The translations under genes were made by a program, and so were the position numbers. The notes beneath the pieces are model-generated. The model was not told the DNA's origin. It did not search any database and was given only the letters and a program-made list of their open reading frames with translations. From Lotus japonicus (lineage: Eukaryota > Streptophyta > Magnoliopsida > Fabales > Fabaceae), in assembly GCF_012489685.1 (NCBI RefSeq), contig NC_080042.1, positions 81,902,983 through 81,966,982 on the forward strand: 64,000 bases of DNA, in the 5' to 3' direction. This document shows, piece by piece, positions 46,838 through 57,177 of this stretch (positions are counted from its first letter, which is position 1; each line of letters starts with the position of its first letter).

Positions 46838-47500
46838 GGCTTAAATAACCTTTTGGTCCTTGAAATTGTAAAGGAAATCAAATCTGGTCCTTGTAAAATT
46901 TTCGCATCAAATTGGGTCCCTAAAATTGTTTTTTTAATCTAATTAACTTCTTTTGCTCAATTTTGACCGGTCAACAGTCCAGTGGCAAACCTAGTCAGCT
47001 AAGGACGGCCACGTGTTTTTTTTCACATCAATTTTAGTCCCTTAAAAAGTATTTTAATCAATTTTAGTTTCTGTTCTTCCACCTTTATGTTCTTCCACTT
47101 TCACTTTCTTCCTCTTCCTCCATAATTCAAATCACATAAATTCAAAAGGAAGACCAAGGTGAATGTGATAAACATATAGTTTTTTTTAGGGTTTTGAATT
47201 TCTAGGTTTAAGGATTTGAGTTATGGAGAAAGAGGAAGAAGGTGGAAGAGGAAGGTGGAAGAACAAGGACTAAAATTGATTAAAATATTTTTTAAGGGAC
47301 TAAAATTGATGTGAAAAAAGTGCATGTGACTATCCTTAGCTGACTAGGCTTTCCACTGGACCGTTGACTAGTCAAAATTAAGCAAAATGACTTAATTAGA
47401 TTAAAAAAACAATTTCAGGGATCCAATTTGATGCGAAAATTTTACAGGGATCAGATTTGATTCCCTTTAAAATTTCAAGGACCAAAAGAGTATTTAAGCC
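46838..47500. mobile_element. foldback-type MULE MITE
   Basis: The terminal repeats start GGCTTAAATAACCTTTTGGT and end ACCAAAAGAGTATTTAAGCC. The two halves are reverse complements over most of the 663 bp (for example GACCGGTCAACAGTCCAGTG at the left and CACTGGACCGTTGACTAGTC at the right). No clean 9-bp duplication was found in the flanks. The phrase style matches other GGCTTAA-type MULEs here. Confidence 0.78.
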
Positions 47501-47947
47501 TAAAAGTATGAGTTTAGCTTAGTTTTGTTTGTTTGTTGTATTTTGTCTTTATTTCATTACTACACCAAAAATTGGTTACCTTGAAAAGTTAATAAAGCTA
47601 CTCAAATCTTATTTGTGATGATTTACTTTACTTTCTAAAACGAACCTCTTTAGGGAGACTTAGGGCCTTTTTTGTTGTAGTTTTAGGGTGTGTTTATTTG
47701 CAGTTTTTAAAATAATTTTCAGTTTTGTTTTAAAACTAAAAAACCTGTTTAATACAATCTGTCAGTTTATGAAAAATAGTTCTCATTTTCAATTTTTAAA
47801 ACTAAAAAAACCAAAACAACTAAATTTTCTCACTTTTCAGACATAAGCTTCTAGGCTCTAGCTACCCAGATCAGATTTAGAAAAAATAATAAAAAGAAAG
47901 AAATAAAGTTGAAGTTGAAAACCACTGTTGAGGGTGCATTTAGTTTA

Positions 47948-47953
47948 ATGTAG
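47948..47953 (+). promoter_or_regulatory. minimal uORF (ATGTAG) upstream of GRF
   Basis: A start codon followed at once by a stop lies 118 bp upstream of the GRF start. It matters only if the transcript begins further upstream, which the sequence alone cannot show. Confidence 0.35.
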
Positions 47954-47990
47954 AGAGAGCATCCATTTCCATTAATCCCTACCAATACCC

Positions 47991-48065
47991 ATGGCTGAAC
48001 TGGTTTTCCCCGAGGCAGTAACCGCCCTCTTCCTCCATCACCTTCACTTCTCTCTCTCTCTCTAA
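47991..48065 (+). promoter_or_regulatory. 24-codon uORF abutting the GRF start codon
   Basis: The frame MAELVFPEAVTALFLHHLHF plus SLSL ends with TAA at 48063-48065, and the GRF ATG begins at the very next base in the same frame. Such a stop-start junction could limit or couple translation of the main frame. If instead the true start is the ATG pair at 48120, the uORF still precedes it. Confidence 0.5.
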
Positions 48066-50696
48066 ATGCCAGTTTCTCTCTCCTCGATTCAACCCTCTTT
48101 CCTCAAACCCCAATCCCAAATGATGAGCGTTCCTCCGCCGCCGGTGATGTGGCCGCCGCCGTTCACGGTGTCGCAGTGGCAAGAGCTGGAGCACCAAGCC
48201 CTCATCTTCAAGTACCTCAAGGCGGGTCTCTCTGTCCCTCCCGACCTCCTCGTACCCATTCGGAAAAGTCTTCAGTTGATGTCTCATCCTCACTCTTCTC
48301 GTAAGCCACCACCACCCCTTCATCATCAACGTTTACCTCTTTTTTTCCATCTGGGTATGCTAAAGTTTGAATCTTTTTGCAGTTGGGTATTATGGGAAGA
48401 AGATTGACCCAGAACCAGGAAGGTGCAGGAGAACCGATGGCAAGAAATGGAGGTGTGCAAAGGATGCTCACCCTGACTCCAAATACTGTGACCGCCACAT
48501 GATACGTCGCCGGTACCGTTCAAGAAAGCCTGTGGAATCTCAACCTCAACCTTCTTCTTCTTCTTCTTCTTCTTCACAACTTGCTGCTTCCACTGCTGGG
48601 TCTGGAAGCACTGCAAAAACTGCATCTGCAGCTGTAACCACTTTCCAAAACAACCTCCCCTTGCACACCAATGGTGCCCGTGAAGGTTTCAGCTTCACCC
48701 TTGGGAACTCTACCTCCCAACTTCACATGGACACTTCCAAGAAACCTTACAGGTAGGTATTGTTTTCATTTCATCCATTAACTAACTGATTTATTCATTG
48801 ATTGAACCGTTAGTGGTGTGTATGTTTTTTTGTTTATTATGTTCTAATAGTAGTTGTTTGTATGGTTCCTATGTGTTTATTAGGGTGTTTTAACTTTTGG
48901 GTTGGCGAAATGATTGCCATAATTTCTGGTGGAGTGTTATATTCTTTCGCCTTCCGCAATAGATGGTGTGTTATGATGTTATGTAGCAAATATGGTTGCT
49001 GTGATGGTAAGTTACCTAACATGTGGATCCTTATCATGTGTGGGATATGAGTAAGGTGGAAGTCATCTGATCATTATTTTTCAAATTAGATTTGCTTTTC
49101 ATTCCATTTGATTTCAATTTGTTTTGAGTTTGAAATAATGAAATGCTAATTGTCTATGCGACTATGCCCTTTAGAAATGGCACATGAGTTTGGCTTGATT
49201 TGGTAACATTATTTCTGGATTGGATTTATTTAGGCGTTGCAGCGTATCATCGGAAATTTATTTATCTCTTGATATTTTCTTTTGTAACTTGAATCCCCTC
49301 ATGCTGTTTATTTGAGATCACAGCTTTGCACCCCAGGTTCACTTCCAAGATTTTGTTGAAATCCTTTTGACATTTATTTTAAAGCATATACAGTGCATGA
49401 TCTGCCTTGTCGGAGGGTGAACTGAAGTGTATGGGAATGATTTAATAAAATTGGAAGGGATTTAACGATGAAGTAATAGCAGGACAATTAATGTTTGTGA
49501 GGTACAGTTAAAGAAATTAACTAGAGGTAACTTCTTGTTGGTTGAGTGATGTATAGTTGACAATTATCCAGAAATGGTGGTTCAAAGCTTTGAACTGGTG
49601 GTTGGGATCCGTTTTGTAGGAAAATTTGAAACATGTTTATTGCTTTTTAGTTGTCTGGTACTCTGGTGATATAATTTCTCTATTCTGGGCCATCAGTGAG
49701 CTGTCATGTAATCTTTCATTTCCTCAACTGTCCTTCTTTTTCCTCTCATTCTCGTTTTCTTCCGTTACTTTGAGATAGAGCTCACTGGACACTACTTTTG
49801 TAGCCTTGTCAGTGTTTTTTTTTGGGTGTGCTGGCAGAAGCTGGTATTGATCCTGTGTGGATGACTAAGAAAATCATGCACTGGAAAGGATATTGTAAAA
49901 GTAAGATAAGTGGAGCAAACTAGAGCCAGGGGGAGCAAGAGTTGTATTTTAGTAGTTTAAATGGATATTTTTAACTTTTTATAAGGGACCTTTGGGATTT
50001 GAGGTATGTAATGGATATAAAACTTGTATTTATGACAAAGGAATGAGTGAGCATCATTATTGCCTTATGCAGAATGTATTAGTAGTTTTCTTCTTTAAAG
50101 AGCCTAATTGGTTGCTTCAATTCATAGCTTTAGTAACCCCTGCCCTGCCTCTAACCATTTGCATCCATCCATAACTTTTCATAAGTTTTCTAAAATATTG
50201 TTAAAAGTTGTTTCTAATTTCCTATTATACATAATTGAATTAAGTGTAGCATCATGATGTTTACTTAACACTCCATAGGTTTGAACTGACCAACGAAGCA
50301 GAGGAGCACAGCCTCTTACAGAAAGATCTGGGAAGTGTGAAGTATCAAGGTTATGACTTTACCTCAGATGGTATGTGGTCTCACATGCATCAGATTCCGT
50401 CAAACACTATTTCAGAATCAAGGAGTGGTTCTGCTATAGTTGGCAACTGCTTCCAACAGCGAACAACCCGAGATGCTGAACTGTTGAACCTTGACACTGC
50501 AAGGTCCAAGGAACTTGCATTTAGTGGCCAGGTATGTTCAGCAGGGCGCTTGAAACAGGAATATCAGTCCCCTCAGTCTCTCTTCAGTGACTGGCACTGG
50601 AAGAAGGATTTAGGTTCTTCTGCCACTGCGTATAGGCCCAACAAGGATTTCAACTGCAACCCAGATATCAATGCTGATTCAAGTGGTTCTTTATGA
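48066..50696 (+). CDS. growth-regulating factor (GRF) transcription factor
   Basis: Three exons, 48066-48300, 48383-48752 and 50279-50696, give 340 residues; phases agree (1 and 2). The QLQ domain is at about 32-68 ([20 protein letters not shown]), through which GRFs bind GIF co-activators. The WRC domain (about 84-126: [17 protein letters not shown]...) has its C3H zinc ligands at Cys93, Cys103, Cys114 and His117 and includes the nuclear-localising [10 protein letters not shown] Ser-rich stretch follows. The C-terminal half has [10 protein letters not shown], loosely like the FFD motif; TQL and GGPL motifs are not evident. GRFs are plant-specific nuclear activators of cell proliferation in leaves, roots and flowers. 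The first ATG is chosen because it is the longest frame; MMSV at 48120 is an alternative. Regulation by miR396 is indicated by the target site. Confidence 0.94.
48516..48537 (+). promoter_or_regulatory. miR396 target site in GRF WRC exon
   Basis: CCGTTCAAGAAAGCCTGTGG followed by AA is the conserved GRF site pairing with miR396, with the usual one-base bulge. It lies at the end of the WRC coding region, encoding RSRKPVE, as in other plant GRFs. Confidence 0.92.
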
Positions 50697-52381
50697 GGCT
50701 TTCAAGGAGTTTTCTGATTTTAATTTTATCCCACGATATCTCAGTATCCACCTGGTCCCCCCCCCCCCCACCCTTTGTTTTCCCCCCAACCAGTGAAAAT
50801 ATAAATCCTCAGGCAGTGCTAAATTTATCACCCGTAGCGTTCAGATATCTGAGGAATCATGGTTTAATTTTCAAGCTTCAATGTGTTGTTCTGTTATATA
50901 TCTTATATACTTGGAAGAGTTATGCTTTCTTCACCCTTAAACGTGTAATATTTGACTGTGGTTTGGTTTCTCTTAATTGTAGCGTTCAGTTTGACTCTTG
51001 TCTTCTATGATTTAAGTCCCATGATTGTTAGACACATGGTGCTATTCTCAGGCAGCAAGGTTAATTATTATTGCATGAATGGCTAAACATTCTTTAACAT
51101 GGCATTTTTGAGGTGTGATCAACCATGCTCATGTTATGGAATTTTAAAAGTCAGGTGGTGATATCAGGTGACATGATGGTGCATGTTTAGTAACCCTTTA
51201 CAATTACTTATTCTGAAGTCAGAATTAATTCTGACCAGAAACTTCTATGAGTAGCTTCTGAGTTTTCGAATTGATTCTAATGCAAGAAAAACTAATCCGA
51301 ACATGCTATATCTCTCCTAAAGTAAGGGGAAGAGAGGCAAATGGTGCTTTGTTAGTTTGTTGCATTGAATTTGAATAGTATTGCAGTGAAGTGGTGCTTT
51401 CAAAGCTCCTCTATGCACAGGGGTTATAAATGAGGAGTGCAGTAGTTGTTGGCTTATTAATGTTTCAATTTGAAGGAGAGCATTTCGAGGTATGAAGGCG
51501 GTGTTGGTGTTTCATAATGAGTTTTTCGAGCTCAAGGTTTTTTCTTGTTCTTTTCCCTTATTTTGTAGTCTTAACTCATGCGTCTTACTCCATTTTTACC
51601 CCTTGAGTTAAGTTTTATTATGGAAGTAAGGTAATGGAATCACCTTATACAAAGATCATCTGTTATAGCCCGTTTTTTTATTATTTGTCCAAAGTAGAAA
51701 TTATAACTATCTTTTAAAATTGTTTTTGTCGTTTGTAATAAAAAATTACTTATTTTACATGAAAATAAAATACATAACAAACAAAAATTATTTAAAAAAA
51801 CTTACAAAGGGTGATTCTAAAATGTGTAATGTTGATCTTGTGATCGATGCTAATTGTTAGCGTAGGTTTAGCCGATTCTAAAGTGACACTACATGCTTGA
51901 GATGACCAAGGCTATTGCCCTTTCATTAGCACACTCTAAGTTGTATAAATAAAATCTATAATTCATGTTATGCACACAATAATCAGTAAAATATTTATTT
52001 CTTTAATTAGTCTTTTCATTTTACTAAAGAGGATGGGAGATGACTACACTACAGGTACATTTAAATAACTTTTAAATTGTAAAAAATTAATGTGCATATT
52101 CCTACCATTTTCTTTTTCTTTTCTAAGTTTTTAATTTTTATATTCGAGACGCAAAAAAATGTCATTATTTGAGAACAATACGTCGACGTTTCAAGATCTA
52201 AAGATGCAGCAGGCAAAATTCGGAAGTGGCTGAATATCTATCTAATTCTCACAACCTTATCCTAACTTGTTCCTTTCTCTTTTCTGTGTTTCTACTTGAC
52301 TTTCTATTTTCTACTCAAAACTCAAACACCATGTGTGGTTCTGCTGATCCACCTATGTAATCTTCAACCATCATCAACACC
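50697..52381. other. GRF 3' region and spacer to the PAM68-like gene
   Basis: Probable GRF 3' UTR comes first, with a C-run at about 50757-50769. A short repeat related to one in a BRX intron (AGAATTAATTCTGACCAGAA..., near 51215-51290; compare 58870-58960) may be an old MITE. No further coding sequence. Confidence 0.45.
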
Positions 52382-53097
52382 ATGGCTGCAACTGCCCCCA
52401 CACCATTTCTTCACACGGTTCTCTCTCTTTTTCTGTCTCCATTATTGGACTAATTATAATTATATATCTTGTCAAATATTCTAAATGTGATTCTAATTGC
52501 TAGTATGTTGTTTCACTGCAGCAAGTTAGGAACAATAACATCTTGACACTCACAAAGATCAATTATGTCAGTGGAAATGTGAATTCTCAATTTCATCATC
52601 ACATTCACTTCTCACACCTAGCACTTGTAAGAGCAACCAGGGGCCCCAAGGGGTTTGGGCCTGCCCCAAACAAAAGGAAGAAACCCAAGAAGCAGCTGAG
52701 AAAAGACAAAGAAGAAGAAGATGATGATGATGATGAAGAAGAAGAAGAAGAAGAAGATGAAGAAGAAGAGAGGGAGAAGGGAGTGATTCCTGAAGTGGTG
52801 ACAAACAGGATGATGAGCAGGATGGCATTCTCAGTGGGGATACCATTAGGTATTGGGCTTTTGTTTTTTCCATTCTTTTACTATCTCAAGGTTGGGTTGA
52901 AAATTGATGTGCCCACTTGGGTGCCCTTCATTGTGTCCTTCATCTTCTATGGGTCTGCTTTGTTGGGGGTGAGTTATGGGATTGTGTCCACTAGTTGGGA
53001 TCCATTGAGGGAAGGGTCCCTTTTGGGCTGGAATGAGGCCCAGAAGAATTGGCCTGTTTTTTGGCAATCCCTTCGGGGTGAATCTCGCAAGGAATAG
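52382..53097 (+). CDS. PAM68-like thylakoid assembly protein, plastid targeted
   Basis: Exon 1 (52382-52417, MAATAPTPFLHT) joins exon 2 (52522-53097) in phase 0, giving 203 residues. The N-terminal about 50 residues are Ser/Thr/Asn/His-rich with few acids, as expected of a chloroplast transit peptide. KGFGPAPNKRKKPKK and a long Asp/Glu run (about 76-98) follow. Two membrane spans are visible at about 112-134 and 143-167, then the family C-terminus DPLREGSLLGWNEAQKNWPV. PAM68 (DUF3464) proteins assist photosystem II biogenesis, and the paralogue PAM68L affects the NDH complex. The SSWDPLREGS-type end suggests the PAM68L branch, but this is tentative. The tiny first exon makes the start worth confirming with a transcript. 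Confidence 0.88.
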
Positions 53098-53487
53098 CCT
53101 ATAGACTTTAGCTTATATATAATTTATTTTTGACCATGACATTGGCTTGATAATGTAGCTTTCATCTTAAACTAGTTTGAGCGTGTTTCTTTCTCCATTT
53201 ATATCAACATAAGAAATAATTTTACATATGCAGGAAGCAGAATTTTGTAGTATATTCAATAGAAATTTAATCAATTTATTATTTATATTGCTCAAAATGT
53301 TTAAGGAAACATATTGTCTCAAAATCTATTGGTGTAGATTTGTACTTGTTATGTATTATGTATAGGCAAGGCTTGGTTGGGTTGATAATTTATGGGTTGA
53401 CAAAAAATCCTATAAAGGGTGATCGTAGCCCAAAAATTTACATACTTATTGAATATATTTAGATTGAGTTAAAATATAATAAAATGC

Positions 53488-54249
53488 TTTTTTTTTTTGT
53501 TACAACTGGAAAAGAAAAGAAACAACAAACTAAAAGACTACATCCTGACAAAGCAAGGGCACCACCGCTGCAGGCGGAATTTTCCACTCCTTCCAGGTCC
53601 AATTATCCTCTATGGCAAGCTTTGCCATTGCATCCGCTACCCCGTTTCTTTCCCTGGGAACATAAACTAGAGACACGTTCCATGCCCTTGATAGAAACTC
53701 TCTTGTAGCCAGAATCTCATCTCTGTTCCAAAAGTTCTGCACATCAACATCAGTCATGAGGACTCTCTGAGCTTCCAAGCAATCTACACAGCATCTGACA
53801 TTGCGAAAACCAAGCTCCCAAGCGTGCCGCAGGCCTCTTTCCACTGCCCTAAGCTCCGCTGTAAAAGCATTCCCTGCCCCCATCATCATGGCAAACCCGA
53901 AAATCCATCGGCCATGACTATCACGAATGACACCACCCCCTCCCATCTTATCGAGAACCGGCTGCCAGCTTCCATCGGTGTGCAGCACCACTGTATCTTC
54001 CTCGTTGCTATCGCTGAAAGTGGTTTGCCGTGTGGTGCTTCCCCAACGCTCAAACTCCTCGACGTCTCTGTAAATGCGTCGTAACACTTCTCCTGGCTGC
54101 CAAGGAGTTTGCTCAAAGACAAAAATGTTACGCCACTTCCAAAGATTCCAAACAGTAGCACAAAACAAGGCTTGGTTCTCAACCTGCAAGTGAGCAAACA
54201 GCCAGAAACGCAATGGTGCTGCAGAAGGAACCTTTTTTTCTCTTTCCAT
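53488..54249 (-). pseudogene. LINE C-terminal RNase H tail
   Basis: A minus-strand frame of 239 residues (54249 to 53530) shows ALFCATVWNLWKWRNIFVFE, then the RVT_3 RNase H domain (VLHTDGSWQPVLDKMGGGGV, FTAELRAVERGLRHAWELGF, YVPRERNGVADAMAKLAI). A T-run at about 53489-53500 is the poly(A) tail read in reverse. The frame is intact here, but reverse transcriptase and endonuclease are absent, so it is a 5'-truncated LINE. No target duplication was identified. Plant databases often label such remnants ribonuclease H proteins. Confidence 0.85.
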
Positions 54250-55159
54250 CGTATCAATGTTTTTATCTCAGAGTTCCCTCTCTCATTATCAAAAAAAAAA
54301 TTGTACCTTTTCTCTTGCCAAAGATGCTTGGATTATAATCCAAAGAGTTGTCTTGTTGTACTTACATCAATAAAAATCTCAAAGGATGATATTGCAATGC
54401 AACGAGATAAGTAAATAAGTAAATTAAGGAAAAAATATGTATGCTCACTCAAGTTATTACAAAAAAACTAACACAAACAAAAAATATATATATTTTATCT
54501 TCTAGGCATTTTTTTCCTATTTTAATCAACGTTCCAAATTTACAACTCATCCGGAGTTGCAATATGTGTGGATTCAACGACACCAAATGAAGTCAAACCA
54601 GCATAAGTAAGCACATGGAGAGGGCGAAAGACTCCGGTGAGCTCATACTAACAAGTGGAAACTAAATGAATGTTAACGTCTATTTATAGTGTTACAAACG
54701 AGTATTCAAACATAATCAGTATCCAAACATGATTGTTTTGGCTAGTGTTGTGTGAAATCGAACAAACTATAAAGGAAAATGTTAAGTTGACATCAAATGC
54801 GTGGACATCCAGAGTGAGAAAGAAAGAGAAGAGAGAAAAGTAGTGAATGTAATATATGATATCATGTGATCAAAAGAGAGAAACAAAGTTGAAAATGAGA
54901 TGTATCTAAAGTATCTTTATTGTTTGGATGTCTACGTCTCATAAGCAAATCATAAAGGGTTTTCTTGTGGGTCCCGCGATGAAACTAACATCGAAATGTA
55001 ATGTAGGAGATATGAATCAATATCTTTTGTCTTCAGATGATGTCTCATTCTATGTGTTACCAATGATATTGTGTTATGCCAATTAAAAATCAGTTTATGT
55101 AAAGTGATAATTAATGTCATATCTAATTTTTTTTTCCAGTGTTAACTGAGTATTCTCAA
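54250..55159. other. spacer
   Basis: AT-rich sequence with no ORF of family type and no repeat I can delimit. Confidence 0.5.
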
Positions 55160-55770
55160 GTTCGATAACCATAAGGCTAATCTCTCACTCTACCGTCAGT
55201 GCACTAAGTGGTAGGAGTCTGGACAAAAAGTTTTATCATTCACCAAAGTTGAGAATTAAACACCCAACCACTTGCCAGGGCCGGCCCTGGGCCTGTGCAA
55301 GCAGGCCCACAGCCCAGGGCCTCCAAAAAGAAGGGGCCCCAAAATAAAAAATTTCATTAAACGTTTATCATAAAAAAAACGCTAAATTATTAAAGTAAGA
55401 GATGTTAGTACTGTTGACAACATTAAGGCTAGTTATAACCTCTCCTCCCTTAGTGCCCAGGTTCGAATCTGACTTGTTACATTTTGTATGATGTTTTTAA
55501 AATTTTATATTTTAAACATTTATATAACGGAATTAGTGACGGAAACTTTCGTCACAAAAGTAGCGACGAATTATCTGCTAAATTTCTTAAATAAGGGTAA
55601 CATATTTTTGAATTTGTTGATGCTATTTACAATTTAAATAGATAATGTTCTTTAAAAAAATTATTAGGGGTCCATTTTATTATTTGCTCAGGGCCTCCAA
55701 AATGTCGGGACCGGCCTTGCCACTTGCTTAAGAGACGGAATGTCAAACCTCTACGCTAACTCGCTAATTT
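55160..55770 (+). repeat. SINE-like repeat, copy d, split by a hAT element
   Basis: The left part (about 55160-55275: GATAACCATAAGGCTAATCT ... GTCAGTGCACTAAGTGGTAG ... AACACCCAACC) and right part (55728 to about 55770: TTAAGAGACGGAATGTCAAA) form one unit when the hAT insert is set aside. It is the plus-strand version of copy c and of the arms of a and b. Confidence 0.6.
55276..55719. mobile_element. hAT-type element, exact 8-bp TSD
   Basis: The element begins CAGGGCCGGCCCTGGGC and ends GGACCGGCCTTG, inverted repeats of hAT type. CCACTTGC is duplicated exactly at 55268-55275 and 55720-55727. Subterminal GGGCCTCC words occur at both ends. The 444 bp is non-coding. Confidence 0.88.
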
Positions 55771-56491
55771 CCGTGTATGATACAATTATATTGGTTGGGA
55801 ATGAAACGAGATAAGTTTGAGCAAGATATGATACATGTGACTACAAGGATTTCAATTGATGAATAATGTTTAAGGAAATGCTTAATAACCCAACATAAAT
55901 GCCAACATGGAACACAACCTGTGTCAGAAAATCCAAAATTCTTCACATCTGTAAAGCCAACATTTCCCAAGCAATCTGAGCCATCCATTCCTTTAAAAAA
56001 AAACACATCCAATCCAACCACACCAGGACACATAAGACAATTCCAGCCACATGGATCAACCTGGCCCAGACATGTAGGCCCCACCATCCCCCCAGGTGCT
56101 TCTCACACACACAAAAACATTAACACTCACGCTCAAAACGCCTGAAACCTTACCTCAGCAGCTATAGCACCATCCCTGAATTCCTGAGAGTAACACTCTC
56201 TTTCTCCACATGTCAGAATCAGAGTGGCTCAGCATTTCTCTCAACTTGCCCTTCTTTTCTGAAAGAAATGAACCTGAGTGAATGAGTTTCTTCATTCTTG
56301 CTTCATGTTAAATGAATGCATTTACCCTTACTTTTGACTTAAAGGCTAAAGCTCAGTGATTTAATGCCAGTTTCGAACGTTACTGCCCCCTGGACAATTT
56401 GCATGGTATTGTTCATAAAAAACGTGTTTGTAACCACCCCACATAGCTCAGCATTGTGCTGGCGCTGACGTGGTGACCTCACCATTAGGCC

Positions 56492-56499
56492 TATATAAA
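56492..56499 (+). promoter_or_regulatory. TATA box of the BRX-family gene
   Basis: TATATAAA is followed about 30 bp later by a plausible start of transcription near 56525 and then by a leader rich in GA and CT tracts. The leader is split by an intron ending TTGTGCAG at 57171, seven bases before the ATG. Confidence 0.6.
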
Positions 56500-57177
56500 C
56501 CAGTGCTTGCTTTGCAGAACAATGCAGAGTTGAGAGAGAGTGAGTGTAAGAAAGATTTGTTTGTGAAGAGATTTTTCTTGGTTAGTCTTTTTCAAACAGT
56601 GTTTTAGAATTCTTCTCTTCTCCTTGTTCTTGTTTTTGTTTCTGTATATCTCTTTCTCTGCTTTCTTTCTCAGACAACCATTGATTTTGATTATTCATCC
56701 AAGCTCTATTTTTTTTACCCCAATCTAAAACCTCTGCTTTGAGGGTTTTCAGTTTTCACAAGCCTGTTTCTGTCTCTTTTATTAAACAAAACTTTTTGTC
56801 TCTCTCTCTACTCTAAGATCATGGCCCATGGGTGTGAGAGATGTGTCAGAAATCTTCTGCTGGGACATCCTTTTGTTTTTGTTTTCGATTTGTGTACCCT
56901 TTCCCTTTGATCATTCTTTCGTTTTCTTCTTCTTTCTTTTCGGTTCACCTGCTCTGATCACTTGCTTAGAATTTGCATTTATTACTGAGAGCAGTTTTTT
57001 TTAAAGGGTCTTCTTTATTTATTATCCTCATTCACTGTTTCATTGAATGAAAGTGAATACATTCAACTCTATTCATTAATCTCAACGTTATCCCTTGAAT
57101 GATTTCCATTTATTTAGTTGTTTACTTAATGTTGCTTAATGTTGTTGTTGTTGTTGTTGTTGTTGTGCAGAGCAAAG

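Noticed and set aside
52568..52873. 101-codon minus-strand Leu-rich ORF
   Set aside because: It is the antisense of the acidic tract of the PAM68-like gene.
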